From: CAXMMR01 sp963692975
GTDB taxonomy: Bacteria > Pseudomonadota > Alphaproteobacteria > Acetobacterales > Acetobacteraceae
Direction of reading: 5' to 3'
DNA length: 64,000 bases
Assembly (NCBI GenBank): GCA_963692975.2
Contig: CAXMMR010000007.1
Span: 173,868 to 237,867 of the forward strand
Shown here: piece after piece, positions 17,101-26,066 of the stretch
Position numbering within the stretch: the stretch's first letter is position 1
How the letters are laid out: each line of letters begins with the position of its first letter
Program-made: the position numbers and the translations under genes
The notes under the pieces: model-generated
Told to the model about the DNA's origin: nothing
The model's database searches: none
What the model saw: the letters and a program-made list of their open reading frames with translations, nothing else

Positions 17101-17930
17101 GCCGCACCCTGCCCGAGCAGCGCCCGCGTCGCCGCCGCCGTATCTTCCTGGCGCAGCAGGCTCTCGCCGACCAGGAAGCAGTTGACGCCGAGGGCGGTCA
17201 GCCGCTGCACATCGTCGCGGCCGCGAATGCCGCTCTCGGAGACGACGATGCGGTCGGGCGGCACGTGCTGCGCCAGCGCCTGCGTGGTCGCAAGGTCGGT
17301 CTGCAGGGTGCGCAGGTCGCGGTTGTTGATGCCGATCAGCTTAGTCTGCAGGCCAAGCGCGCGGTCGAGCTCGCGCCGGTCATGCACCTCGACCAGCACG
17401 TCGAGGTCGAGCGCGCGGGCAAGCGCCTCGAGCGCCAGCGCCTGGCTGTCGCTGAGGGCTGCCATGATCAGCAGGATGCAGTCCGCCCCGATGGCGCGGC
17501 TCTCATGCACCTGCCACTCGTCGAGGATGAAGTCCTTGCGCAGCACCGGCAGAGCGCAGGCGTTGCGTGCCGCCTGCAGGTGCTCGATCGCGCCATGAAA
17601 GTATGGGCCGTCGGTCAGCACGGAGAGGCAGGCGGCGCCCGCCGACTCGTAAGCGCGGGCCAGCGCCGCCGGGTCGAAATGCGCTCGGATCATGCCGCCG
17701 GAGGGCGAGGCGCGCTTGATCTCGGCGATCAGCCCGACGCCGCCGGCCTGCGGCGCGCCCCGGCCGTTCAGCGCGTTGTGCAGCGCCTGGCTGAAGTTGC
17801 GCGGGTGCGGCAGCTTGTGGGTGAAGCGCGCCCGCAGGCTCTCCGCCGGATGGCTGGCCCGCCGGCGCGCCACCTCCTGCATCGTCGACGCGCAGATCCG
17901 CGCCAGCGTATCGGGAACGGTCTCGTCCAT
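17097..17930 (-). CDS. trpC: Indole-3-glycerol phosphate synthase
   Basis: TIM-barrel enzyme closing the indole ring in tryptophan synthesis. 277 residues from MDETVPDTLARIC. Conserved segments: LIAEIKRASPSGGMIR near residue 65, VLRKDFILDEWQV near 128, LIGINNRDLRTLQTD near 192, and VVSESGIRGRDDVQRL near 225. The ATG shares one base with the trpD stop (TGATG), and the 3' end overlaps the moaC start by 4 nt. Confidence 0.97.
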   Translation of the reverse strand: MDETVPDTLARICASTMQEVARRRASHPAESLRARFTHKLPHPRNFSQALHNALNGRGAPQAGGVGLIAEIKRASPSGGMIRAHFDPAALARAYESAGAACLSVLTDGPYFHGAIEHLQAARNACALPVLRKDFILDEWQVHESRAIGADCILLIMAALSDSQALALEALARALDLDVLVEVHDRRELDRALGLQTKLIGINNRDLRTLQTDLATTQALAQHVPPDRIVVSESGIRGRDDVQRLTALGVNCFLVGESLLRQEDTAAATRALLGQGAA

Positions 17931-19012
17931 CAGTTCTCCAAGTTCTGGCAGTTCTCCAAGTCCTGGCAGCTCTCCAAGCCTGGGCCGCTCTCCAAGCCCT
18001 GGCCGCCGGACGTCTCGCGCCGCAGACGATGCAGGACGCGCCGCGCCGCGCCGTCGTCGATCGAGCGCCGAGCCGGCCGCATCGCTGACGGCAGGTCGTG
18101 CGCCACGCCGGAGACGACAAGGGCGGCGGCGGCGTTGAGGAGAACGGTGTCGCGATAGGCGCCAGGCGCGCCGTCCAGCAACGCCAGCAGCGCCGCGGCG
18201 TTCTCTCCGGCCCCGCCGCCCCGGATCGCCTCGACCGGGCGGCGCGCCAGCCCGACCTCCTCCGGCGTCACCGTGAAGCGGCGCGTGCGGCCGGCCTCGA
18301 GCGCCACCACCTCGCTCGGCCCGGACAGCGTCAGCTCGTCGAGCCCGTCGCCATGCACGAGCCAGGCGCGCTCGGTGCCGAGGCGGTCGAGCACGGCCGC
18401 CATCGGCATGAGCCAGGCCGGGTCGAACACGCCGACCAACTGGCGCCTGACGCGCGCCGGGTTGGCGAGCGGGGCGGCGAGGTTGAAGATCGTGCGGGTC
18501 GGCAGCGCGGCGCGCGCCGCCGCGGCATGGCGCAGGGCCGCGTGGTGGCGCGGCGCGAACAGGAAGGCGAGGCCGACCGCGGCCAGGCAACGCTCAAGCC
18601 GCTCCGGCGACAGCTCCAGCCCGACGCCGAGGGCGGCCAGCACGTCGGCGCCGCCGGTGCGCGAGCTCAGCGCGCGGTTGCCGTGCTTGGCCACCGGCAC
18701 GCCGGCGCCGGCGACGACGAAGGCGACGGCGGTCGACACGTTCAGCGTCTCGCGCCCATCGCCGCCGGTGCCGCAGACGTCGATCGCGTCCGCCGGCGCG
18801 GCGATCCCCACCATCCGCGACGTCAGCGCCCGCACCGCCCCGGTCAGCTCCTCGACGGTCTCGCCGCGCACCCGCATCGCCATCAGCAACGCCGCGATCT
18901 CCGCGTCCGAGGCCTCGCCCGACATCACCGCCTCAAACGCCGCTTTGGCTGCGGCCTCATCGAGCCGGGCGCCGGCCGCAAGCTGCGCCAGCACCGGACG
19001 CAGACCGCTCAG
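17930..19012 (-). CDS. trpD: Anthranilate phosphoribosyltransferase
   Basis: Transfers phosphoribose to anthranilate. About 360 residues. The PRPP site is VCGTGGDGRETLNVSTA near residue 85; VAKHGNRALSSRTGGADVLAALG follows near 113. There is no ATG at the expected N-terminus. The best candidates are CTG at 19012 (overlapping the trpG stop, giving LSGLRPVLAQLAAG) or GTG at 18994. The C-terminus carries a tail of about 24 residues encoded by four 18-bp tandem repeats (GLESGPGLES and variants), not expected in the family and probably dispensable. It lies between trpG and trpC. Confidence 0.94.
   Translation of the reverse strand: MSGLRPVLAQLAAGARLDEAAAKAAFEAVMSGEASDAEIAALLMAMRVRGETVEELTGAVRALTSRMVGIAAPADAIDVCGTGGDGRETLNVSTAVAFVVAGAGVPVAKHGNRALSSRTGGADVLAALGVGLELSPERLERCLAAVGLAFLFAPRHHAALRHAAAARAALPTRTIFNLAAPLANPARVRRQLVGVFDPAWLMPMAAVLDRLGTERAWLVHGDGLDELTLSGPSEVVALEAGRTRRFTVTPEEVGLARRPVEAIRGGGAGENAAALLALLDGAPGAYRDTVLLNAAAALVVSGVAHDLPSAMRPARRSIDDGAARRVLHRLRRETSGGQGLESGPGLESCQDLENCQNLEN
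17934..18005. repeat. Four 18-bp tandem units in the 3' end of trpD
   Basis: Units at 17934, 17952, 17970 and 17988, each of the form TTCTCCAAGTTCTGGCAG with a few substitutions. They are in frame and add about six residues each to the TrpD C-terminus. Confidence 0.9.
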
Positions 19013-19617
19013 GCTGCCTGATCCTCGGCCCGGCGGGCCGTGTTGCTGCCGCGGGCGAGCGCCAGGAAATTGGCGAGCAGCGCGTGGCCGTGCTCGGAGG
19101 CGATGCTCTCGGGATGGAACTGCACCCCGAACACCGCGAGCGCCCGATGCCGCAGCCCCATGATCACGCCGTCGCTCGTATGCGCCGTCGCGACCAGGCT
19201 CGCCGGCAGGGTGCCCGGGTCGACCGTCAGGCTGTGGTAGCGGGTGGCGTTGAAGGGCGAGGGCAGGCCGGCGAACACGTCGCTGCCCTGGTGCAGCATC
19301 GCATCCACCTTGCCGTGCATCGGCACCGGCGCCCGCACGACCGTGCCGCCGAAGGCCTCGCCGATCGCCTGATGCCCCAGGCACACGCCGAGCAGCGGCA
19401 CCCGGCCGGCGGCGGCCTGGATCAGCGGGATACAAATGCCGGCCTCGGCCGGGGCGCACGGCCCGGGCGAGATGACGATTGCCTCGAAGCGCCTGTCCAG
19501 CGCCGCCTCGACGCTGAGCGCGTCGTTGCGCACCACCTCGCACGCCGCTCCCAGTTCGCCGAGCAGGTGGACCAGGTTGAAGGTGAAGCTGTCGTAATTG
19601 TCGATGAGCAGGATCAT
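19009..19617 (-). CDS. trpG: Anthranilate synthase glutaminase component
   Basis: Class I glutamine amidotransferase supplying ammonia to TrpE. 202 residues from MILLIDNYDSFTFNLV. Nucleophile cysteine in LLGVCLGHQAIGEAFGG; His-Glu pair in VFGVQFHPESIASEHG. The start overlaps the stop of the preceding MFS gene (ATGA). Its own stop overlaps the probable non-ATG start of trpD. It is separated from trpE by the MFS gene and a hairpin repeat. Confidence 0.97.
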   Translation of the reverse strand: MILLIDNYDSFTFNLVHLLGELGAACEVVRNDALSVEAALDRRFEAIVISPGPCAPAEAGICIPLIQAAAGRVPLLGVCLGHQAIGEAFGGTVVRAPVPMHGKVDAMLHQGSDVFAGLPSPFNATRYHSLTVDPGTLPASLVATAHTSDGVIMGLRHRALAVFGVQFHPESIASEHGHALLANFLALARGSNTARRAEDQAA

Positions 19618-20855
19618 GCCAGCGTCACTGTAGGAGCGGGCACTGTGGGAGCCGGCTCCTGCCCGGTCAACAAATCGAGCCGGCGGAGCTGCGGGAACAG
19701 CCGCATCCAGACGAGTGCCACGACGATCGTGCCGACCCCGCCCAGCACCACCGCCGGCACCGTGCCGAGCAGGCTCGCCGTCACCCCGCTCTCGAACTCG
19801 CCGAGCTGGTTGGACGTGCCGATGAACAGCGCGTTCACCGCACTCACCCGGCCGCGCATCGCGTCCGGCGTCTGCAACTGCACCAGCGAGGAGCGCACCA
19901 CCACCGAGACCACGTCCGCCGCGCCGAGCACGAACAGTGCCGCCAGCGACAGCGGCATCGAGCGCGACACGCCGAACACGATCGTCGCGGCGCCGAACAG
20001 CCCCACCGCGGCGAACATCGCCGGCCCCGCCCGCCGCAGCTTCAGCCGCGACAGCACGACCGAGGTCAGCAGCGCCCCAACCGCCGGCGCCGCACGCAAC
20101 GCCCCGAGACCCACCGTGCCGACCGAGAGGATGTCGCGCGCATACACCGGCAGCAGCGCCGTCGCCCCGCCCAGCAGCACCGCGAACAGGTCGAGCGACA
20201 GGCTGCCCAGGATCGCCGGCTTGCTGCGGATGTAGCGGATGCCGTCGAACACCGTGCCGCGAGCCGCCGGCGCCGGCAGCACCCGCCGCTCGGCCACGAT
20301 CGTCGCACTCGCAACCGAGGCGGCGAAGAACAGCGCCCCGCATCCCGCATAGACCACCGCCGGCCCGGCCGCATACAGCAGCCCGCCCAGCGCCGGCCCG
20401 ACAATCTGCGCCGAGGTGATCGCCGACGACGACAAGGCGAGCGCCGCCGGCAGCACCGCCGGCGCCAGCAGGCTCGGCAGCAGCGCCGACATCGCCGGGA
20501 ACTCGAACGCCCGCGTCCCGCCCAGCAACGCCGCAATGACCAGAATGCCGTAGAAGCCGACCGCGCCGGTCGCACTCCCCACCGCCAGCGACAGCGCGCA
20601 CAGGCCCTCGACCGCCTGGCACACGCTGGCAATGCGCCGTCGGTCGAACCGGTCGGCGACGTGGCCGACTACCAGCGTCAGCAGCATCTGCGGCAGGAAG
20701 GCGCACAGCCCGACCATGCCGAGGTCCCAGGTGCTGTGCGTCAGCGCATAGACCTGCCAGCCGAGGGCGACACTCTGCATCTGGAACGCAAAGGAGGACC
20801 CGGCTCGGGCGAGCCAGAAGCGGCGGAAGACGGGAAGTGTAAAAGGGGAAGGCAT
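19614..20855 (-). CDS. MFS exporter (EntS-like, MFS_3 family) within the trp cluster
   Basis: Predicted inner-membrane efflux transporter with 12 hydrophobic segments. 413 residues from MPSPFTLPVFRRFWLARAGS. MFS signatures: VGHVADRFDRRRIASV between helices 2 and 3, and QTPDAMRGRVSAVNALFIG near residue 325, typical of the EntS-like group. It is translationally coupled to trpG. A role in exporting an aromatic intermediate is conceivable from location only. An in-frame extension to 20900 would be translated from repeat sequence and is rejected. Confidence 0.88.
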   Translation of the reverse strand: MPSPFTLPVFRRFWLARAGSSFAFQMQSVALGWQVYALTHSTWDLGMVGLCAFLPQMLLTLVVGHVADRFDRRRIASVCQAVEGLCALSLAVGSATGAVGFYGILVIAALLGGTRAFEFPAMSALLPSLLAPAVLPAALALSSSAITSAQIVGPALGGLLYAAGPAVVYAGCGALFFAASVASATIVAERRVLPAPAARGTVFDGIRYIRSKPAILGSLSLDLFAVLLGGATALLPVYARDILSVGTVGLGALRAAPAVGALLTSVVLSRLKLRRAGPAMFAAVGLFGAATIVFGVSRSMPLSLAALFVLGAADVVSVVVRSSLVQLQTPDAMRGRVSAVNALFIGTSNQLGEFESGVTASLLGTVPAVVLGGVGTIVVALVWMRLFPQLRRLDLLTGQEPAPTVPAPTVTLA

Positions 20856-20856
20856 T

Positions 20857-21101
20857 AAGAAAGGCCAGGGCTCTGCCCTGGACGGGACCCCATCGCACAT
20901 GTGCGATGGGAACCCGCCGCTGGGGCCGGGAGGCCCCAGACCCCATTTCGTTTGGTGAACATCAGGCAGCGACTTTCTTGCTTGGCGAAGCCGTTCGATT
21001 CATTTGCCGCCGCACAGCTCTCGGGCAAGACAAAGATAATGAATGGATTTTAAAGGCTTCGCCTTTAATGGGGTCCAGGGGCAAAGCCCCTGTCCTTCCT
21101 T
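20857..21101. repeat. Modular composite hairpin repeat, reverse orientation
   Basis: Lies between trpE and the MFS gene. AAGAAAGGCCAGGGC/GCCCTGGAC, an extra palindromic module CCCATCGCACATGTGCGATGGG (11 bp per arm, no loop), GGGGCC/GGCCCC, the middle module CTTGCTTGGCGAAGCC at about 20983, then ATGGATTTTAAAGGC/GCCTTTAA and GGGTCCAGGGGC ending CCTTCCTT. Confidence 0.9.
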
Positions 21102-21113
21102 CACTTGCCTGCC

Positions 21114-22640
21114 TTACCGACCCGCATTGGCAAATCGCACCGCCTCTTCGGCCGCCCGGAACAGGGCGCGCGACTTCTGCCGCGTCTCTTCGTACTCGCC
21201 CTCCGGGGTGCTGTCGGCGACCACGCCGCCGCCGGCCTGGACGTACATCGTGCCGTTCTTCACCACGGCGGTGCGCAGTCCGATGCAGGTGTCGAGCGTG
21301 CCGTCCGGGGCGAAGTAGCCGATGCAGCCGGCGTAGATGCCGCGCCGCGTGGGCTCGAGCTCCTCGATGATCTCCATGGCGCGGATTTTCGGCGCGCCGG
21401 TCAGGGTGCCGGCGGGAAAGCCGGCGGCCAGCGCGTCGACGGCGTCGAGCTCGGAACGGATCTTGCCTTCAACGGTCGAGGAGATGTGCATGACGTGGCT
21501 GAAGCGCTCGACGACGAAGCTTTCGGTCACGCGCACGCTGCCGAGTTGGCAGACGCGGCCGACATCGTTGCGGCCGAGGTCGAGCAGCATCAGGTGCTCG
21601 GCGCGCTCCTTGGGGTCGGCGAGCAGCTCGGCTTCGAGGTGGAGGTCCTGCTCGCGGGTGGCGCCGCGCGGGCGGGTGCCGGCGAGCGGGCGGATGGTGA
21701 CGGTGCCATCGCGCAGCCGCACCAGGATTTCGGGGCTGCTGCCGACGATGGCGAAGCGGCCGGTATCAGCAAAGCCGAGGTCGAGCTGGAACAGGAAGGG
21801 CGCGGGATTGACGCGTCGCAGCGCCCGGTAGAGCGCCAGCGGCGGCAGGGTGAAGGGCACCGAGAAGCGCTGGCTGGGGACGATCTGGAAGGCGTCGCCG
21901 GCGGCGATGTATTGCTTCATCCGGCGCACGATGCCGAGGAAGTCCTCGCGCGGCATGTTGGAGCGCGGCTCGGCTTGGGCGGGCAGGGCGGAACGGGGCG
22001 GGGCGGCCGGCAGCGGGCCGTCGAGCAGCGCCTCGGCGGCGGCGAGACGCTGCTCCGCAGCGGTCCAGGCGGCGTCGGCTGTGACGTCGGCGCGCGGGTA
22101 GATCGGCGCCGCCAGGGTCAGCGCGTCGGTCACGTTGTCGAACACGGCGAACACGCCGGGGCGCAGCAGCACCGCCTCGGGCAGGCCGATCGCGTCGCGG
22201 TTCTTGCTCGGCAGCCGCTCCATCTGCCGCACCATGTCGTAGCCGAGATAGCCGAACAGCCCGCCCACCATCGGCGGCACCCCGTCCGGCAGGACCTGGC
22301 GGCTCTCGGCGATCAGCGCTCGCAGGCTGGCGAGCACGGGGCGCGGGTCCGGCACGAAAGGCCCGTCCTCGTCGCGCGAGGTCTCGGCCCGGCCGTCGAT
22401 GCAGCGCCAGACCAGGTCCGGCGCCATCGCGATCACCGAGTAGCGGCCGCGCGCGGCGCCGCCCTCGATGCTTTCCAGCAGGATGCTGTTCGGCTTGTCG
22501 CCGCGCTGGTGCTGGGTGAGCTTGAGGTAGGCGGCGACCGGCGTCTCGAGGTCGGCGACGCGGGTGCGGAGCGCGAGACAGGGGCGGCCGGCGGCATACG
22601 CCTCGTGCTCCGCCGCGCCCATGCTCGCCTGGGGCATCAT
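21114..22640 (-). CDS. trpE: Anthranilate synthase component I
   Basis: Chorismate-utilising enzyme making anthranilate with TrpG. 508 residues. N-terminal tryptophan-binding element NSILLESIEGGAARGRYS (LLES motif, feedback site) near residue 50; catalytic core with AGTRPRGATREQD near 325, MLLDLGRNDVGRV near 358, and FPAGTLTGAPKIRAMEII near 415. The start overlaps the upstream chaperone stop (ATGATG), so it is coupled to that gene. No leader-peptide attenuator is possible at this tight junction. Confidence 0.97.
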   Translation of the reverse strand: MMPQASMGAAEHEAYAAGRPCLALRTRVADLETPVAAYLKLTQHQRGDKPNSILLESIEGGAARGRYSVIAMAPDLVWRCIDGRAETSRDEDGPFVPDPRPVLASLRALIAESRQVLPDGVPPMVGGLFGYLGYDMVRQMERLPSKNRDAIGLPEAVLLRPGVFAVFDNVTDALTLAAPIYPRADVTADAAWTAAEQRLAAAEALLDGPLPAAPPRSALPAQAEPRSNMPREDFLGIVRRMKQYIAAGDAFQIVPSQRFSVPFTLPPLALYRALRRVNPAPFLFQLDLGFADTGRFAIVGSSPEILVRLRDGTVTIRPLAGTRPRGATREQDLHLEAELLADPKERAEHLMLLDLGRNDVGRVCQLGSVRVTESFVVERFSHVMHISSTVEGKIRSELDAVDALAAGFPAGTLTGAPKIRAMEIIEELEPTRRGIYAGCIGYFAPDGTLDTCIGLRTAVVKNGTMYVQAGGGVVADSTPEGEYEETRQKSRALFRAAEEAVRFANAGR

Positions 22641-24607
22641 TGCGGCTGCGACATCTGGTCGAGTGTGGCCTGGTTGATCGAGGGCGACGCCTGCTCACGC
22701 AGCGCCCCGGCATAGGCCAGCTCGACATCATTGCCGAGCGACTGCGTCAGCTGCGCCACCAGCCGGTCATAGGCGTGCTGCTGCTCCGCCGGTGCGGCGG
22801 TCATGATCCGCGCCAGCGTCGCCACGGTGAAGCCGTCCGCGGTCTCGACCATGCTCGCGGCACCGGGCCTGAGCGCGAACACCGCGTGCGCCAGCTCCAC
22901 CGGCACGCCCGGCGTTGTCCCCGATCGGCTGATCGGCGGCGTCAGCGTCACGGTGAGGCCGGCCCGCCTGGCCGCGACGTCGAGCGTCGGGCGGGCGGCG
23001 ACGGGGCCTGACTGCACCGCCGCCAGCAACGAGGCGGCGGCGGCCTCTTGGGTGCGCCGAACCGCGTCGTGCCGCCAGTCCGCCAGCACCTTGGCGGCGA
23101 CCTCCGGGTAGGGCCGCTGCGCCGGCGGCGTGATCGCCTCGACCTGCACGGCATACCAGACTGCGCCGCTCGGCGGGGTACCACCTGGTGCCCCGGGTGG
23201 CGGTGCGCCGGGGATCTGGGTCAGCTGGGTCGGCGCGCCCTTGGCGGTCGCGAACGCCTTGGCGATGATTTGCGACCGCGCGTCCGGGGGCGCCGGCACC
23301 GGCGCCGGCTCGCCGTCGGGGGTGAGGCCGCTCGCATCCAGCGTGCCCTCGACCGCGGCGGCACCCGCATCGGCCGGGATCTCGTCGAGCCCGGCGCCGC
23401 CGGCGAGCTTGTCCTGCAGCTTGTCGGCGGCGGCGTCGAGCTGGTCGGCGGCGCGGCTCTGGGCGATCTGGCGCGCCAGCGCCGCCTTCACGTCGTCGAA
23501 GCTCTGGTGCTTGCCGGGAACGATGCCGCTCACTCGCGCCACCTGCCAGCCGAGCGGCGTGTTCACCGGGCCGACCACGCTGCCCTCGCTCGCGGCGAAC
23601 ACCGGCGCGGCCAGCGCCTCGCTCGGCATCTGCGGCCGTGTCACCGTCGCGAGGTCCGCCGCCGCGCCGCCGAGCGCTTGCGCCTGCTTCTGCACCGCCG
23701 CCCAGGCGGCGGCGGGGTCGGCTGACGCGCCGCGCCAGGCGGCCGCGATCGCGCCCGCCGCGGCCTCGTTCGGCGCGCTGACCACCTGCACGCTGCGGCT
23801 GCCGTCATTGTCGAAGCTCGCCCGCTGTGCGGCGTAGGCGGCGCGCACATCGGCCTCGGGCACGCTCAGCCCGCGCGCGATCGTGTCGGCGTCCAGGACC
23901 ACCAGCCGGATGCGGCGATACTCCGGCCGGGCATAGTCCTCCGGATGATTGTCGTACCAACGCTGCAGCACGGACGGGGCGGGCGGCGCCGGGGGCGGAA
24001 CGGCGGCGAAGGGCAGGCTGGCGATCTGCGCCACCCGCTGCTCGGCCAGGAAGCCGAACACGCGCCGGGTCAGTTCCGCGGGCGCTGCGGCGCCGACGCG
24101 CACCTGCTCGATCAGCTGGCGTTGCACCAGGTCGTCGCGCACCAGGTCGAGAAAACGCGGCTCGGTCAGCCCGCGCGTCGTCAGCAGCCGGTCGAACTGG
24201 GCGTGGTCGAAATGGCCGGAGGCGTCCTGGAAGGCGGGGATGCCGAACACCGTCTGGCGCACCCAGTCGTCCGGCGCGGCAAGGCCCAGCGCGTAGGCGT
24301 GGTTGACGATCGCCTGCTGCACCACCAGCCCGTCCAGCGCCTGGCGCATCAGCCCGGCCCGCATGCTGGGCGGGATCTGCGACGGATCCGGCATCATCCG
24401 GCTGACCCGCGCGAGCTCCTGCTGGTAGGCGCCCTCCAGGTCGGCGCGCGTGATCCTGACGCCGCCGACGCTGGCGACGCTCTCCGGGTCGGACAGGCCG
24501 GCGCGCGTCGCCCCGCCGATCCCCCACAGCCCGAAGGCGCCCACCAGCACGATGAACATCAGCCGGGCCGGCCAGGTGCCGGCGAGGCGTCGCAGAAAGC
24601 CGAGCAT
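22637..24607 (-). CDS. PpiD/SurA-like periplasmic peptidyl-prolyl isomerase
   Basis: Membrane-anchored folding factor for exported proteins. 656 residues from MLGFLRRLAGTWPARLMFIV. One N-terminal transmembrane helix (residues 15-35), then a SurA_N-like helical domain (VGGVRITRADLEGAYQQEL), and a parvulin-type PPIase region around residues 270-400 (PVFAASEGSVVGPVNTPLGW, VARVSGIVPGKHQSFDDV). The C-terminal third is proline/alanine-rich. Divergent from tpiA with a 122-bp spacer and coupled to trpE. A frame extension to 24790 is not supported. Confidence 0.9.
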   Translation of the reverse strand: MLGFLRRLAGTWPARLMFIVLVGAFGLWGIGGATRAGLSDPESVASVGGVRITRADLEGAYQQELARVSRMMPDPSQIPPSMRAGLMRQALDGLVVQQAIVNHAYALGLAAPDDWVRQTVFGIPAFQDASGHFDHAQFDRLLTTRGLTEPRFLDLVRDDLVQRQLIEQVRVGAAAPAELTRRVFGFLAEQRVAQIASLPFAAVPPPAPPAPSVLQRWYDNHPEDYARPEYRRIRLVVLDADTIARGLSVPEADVRAAYAAQRASFDNDGSRSVQVVSAPNEAAAGAIAAAWRGASADPAAAWAAVQKQAQALGGAAADLATVTRPQMPSEALAAPVFAASEGSVVGPVNTPLGWQVARVSGIVPGKHQSFDDVKAALARQIAQSRAADQLDAAADKLQDKLAGGAGLDEIPADAGAAAVEGTLDASGLTPDGEPAPVPAPPDARSQIIAKAFATAKGAPTQLTQIPGAPPPGAPGGTPPSGAVWYAVQVEAITPPAQRPYPEVAAKVLADWRHDAVRRTQEAAAASLLAAVQSGPVAARPTLDVAARRAGLTVTLTPPISRSGTTPGVPVELAHAVFALRPGAASMVETADGFTVATLARIMTAAPAEQQHAYDRLVAQLTQSLGNDVELAYAGALREQASPSINQATLDQMSQPQ

Positions 24608-24729
24608 GGTGGGGCAGGTCTCGTTTCGCGAAGGAGGGAGCGCCCGGACCATACCGATGCGGCGCTGAGCTTGCCAATATGACCGGCCGCGGCTAGCCCG
24701 AACGCAACCTCTTCGGGCAGGAAGCCAAG

Positions 24730-25476
24730 ATGCGCCAGCTGATCGCCGGTAACTGGAAGATGAACGGCCTCGCCGCCGAGGCTGCCGCACTGGCTGAGGC
24801 CGTGCGCGACGGGTCGGCCGGCATCGCCGCCGAGCTCCTGGTCTGCCCGCCGGCGACCCAGCTTGCCGCGGTCGGCCGCATCCTCGCCGGCAGCCCGGTC
24901 GGCCTCGGCGGCCAGACCTGCCACCAGGACGCCGCCGGCGCCCATACCGGCGACGTCTCCGCCCCCATGCTCGCCGATCTCGGCTGCCGCTACGTCATCG
25001 TCGGCCACTCCGAGCGTCGCGCCAGCTGCGGCGAGATCGACGAGATCGTGCGACAGCAGGCGGTCGCCGCCACCGCGGCCGGGCTCATCCCCATCGTCTG
25101 CGTCGGCGAGAGCGACGAGCAGCGCTCCGGCGGCCAGGAGGTCGAGACCGTCGGCTGGCAGATCGAGGGCAGCCTGCCGAAGGACTTCGCCGGCGTGATC
25201 GCCTACGAGCCGGTCTGGGCGATCGGCACCGGCCGCACCGCCACTGAGAACGATGTCGTCCAGATGCATGCCTTCATCCGCGAAGAGCTGGTGCGCCAGC
25301 TCGGCGACCCCGGGCACAGGGTCCGCATCCTCTATGGCGGCTCCGTCAATCCGAACAACGCCGCGGCGATCCTCAGCGTCCCGCATGTCGGCGGCGCCCT
25401 CGTCGGCGGCGCCAGCCTGGACGCGGCGGCGTTCCTGGGGATTGCGAAGGCGGCGCAGGCGACAGTGGAAGAGTAA
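24730..25476 (+). CDS. tpiA: Triosephosphate isomerase
   Basis: Interconverts dihydroxyacetone phosphate and glyceraldehyde-3-phosphate. 248 residues, normal length. Catalytic lysine in IAGNWKMNG (residue about 10), electrophilic histidine in VIVGHSERR, catalytic glutamate in IAYEPVWAIGTGR, and phosphate-gripping YGGSVNPNN. First gene of the conserved tpiA-secG-pyrG-kdsA-eno series. Its TAA stop is immediately followed by a hairpin repeat. Confidence 0.98.
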   Translation: MRQLIAGNWKMNGLAAEAAALAEAVRDGSAGIAAELLVCPPATQLAAVGRILAGSPVGLGGQTCHQDAAGAHTGDVSAPMLADLGCRYVIVGHSERRASCGEIDEIVRQQAVAATAAGLIPIVCVGESDEQRSGGQEVETVGWQIEGSLPKDFAGVIAYEPVWAIGTGRTATENDVVQMHAFIREELVRQLGDPGHRVRILYGGSVNPNNAAAILSVPHVGGALVGGASLDAAAFLGIAKAAQATVEE

Positions 25477-25631
25477 GGCAAGGCGAGGGGCTTTGCCCCT
25501 CGACCCCATTAAAGGCGGAGCCTTTAAAATCCGCTTTAATGGTCATGCCTTGGCGGCTGTGCTGCCAAACGGATGGGGTCTGGGGCCTCGGGCCCCAGCG
25601 GAGTCCAGAGGCAGAGCCTCTGGCCTTCCTT
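25477..25631. repeat. Modular composite hairpin repeat, forward, short copy
   Basis: Begins right after the tpiA stop (GTAAGGCAAGGCGAGGGGC/GCCCCTCGACCCC), followed by AAAGGC/GCCTTTAAAATCC, GGTCTGGGGCC/GGCCCCAG, and TCCAGAGGC/GCCTCTGGCCTTCCTT. The middle module is eroded. Confidence 0.9.
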
Positions 25632-25658
25632 AATCCTTACTTCTAGAACCCGCGAGCA

Positions 25659-26060
25659 ATGACGACCATTCTCCTCATCCTGCACCTGTTCGTCACCCTG
25701 GCGATGATCGGCGTCGTGCTGATCCAGCGCAGCGAGGGCGGCGGGCTCGGTATCGGCACGACGCAAGGCATGGGCTCGTTCATGGGCGGCCGCGGCACCG
25801 CCAACCTGCTCACCCGCACCACCGCGGTACTCGGCGCGTTGTTCTTCGGCCTGTCGCTGGCGTTGGCGCTGCTGAACCGCGGCACCACCGGCGTCGGCCA
25901 TGACATCCTCTCCCAGCCGCCGGCGAGCAGCCAGGCGGCGCCGTCGGGGCTGCCGGTGCCGCCGACGCCGAACGCGACCCCGAACGCGACCCGGGGCGCC
26001 AAGCCCGGCAGCGTCACGCCGGCCACGCCGAACGGCGTTCCGCAGGTGCCGACGAAGTAG
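25659..26060 (+). CDS. secG: Preprotein translocase subunit SecG
   Basis: Small membrane subunit of the SecYEG channel. 133 residues. Two transmembrane helices (LLILHLFVTLAMIGVVLIQR at the start and LGALFFGLSLALALL near residue 65) flank the conserved cytoplasmic loop RSEGGGLGIG. The C-terminal half is a low-complexity Pro/Thr/Asn tail, common in alphaproteobacterial SecG. Between tpiA and pyrG as usual, with the amine oxidase inserted after it. Confidence 0.95.
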   Translation: MTTILLILHLFVTLAMIGVVLIQRSEGGGLGIGTTQGMGSFMGGRGTANLLTRTTAVLGALFFGLSLALALLNRGTTGVGHDILSQPPASSQAAPSGLPVPPTPNATPNATRGAKPGSVTPATPNGVPQVPTK

Positions 26061-26066
26061 CGTCCG

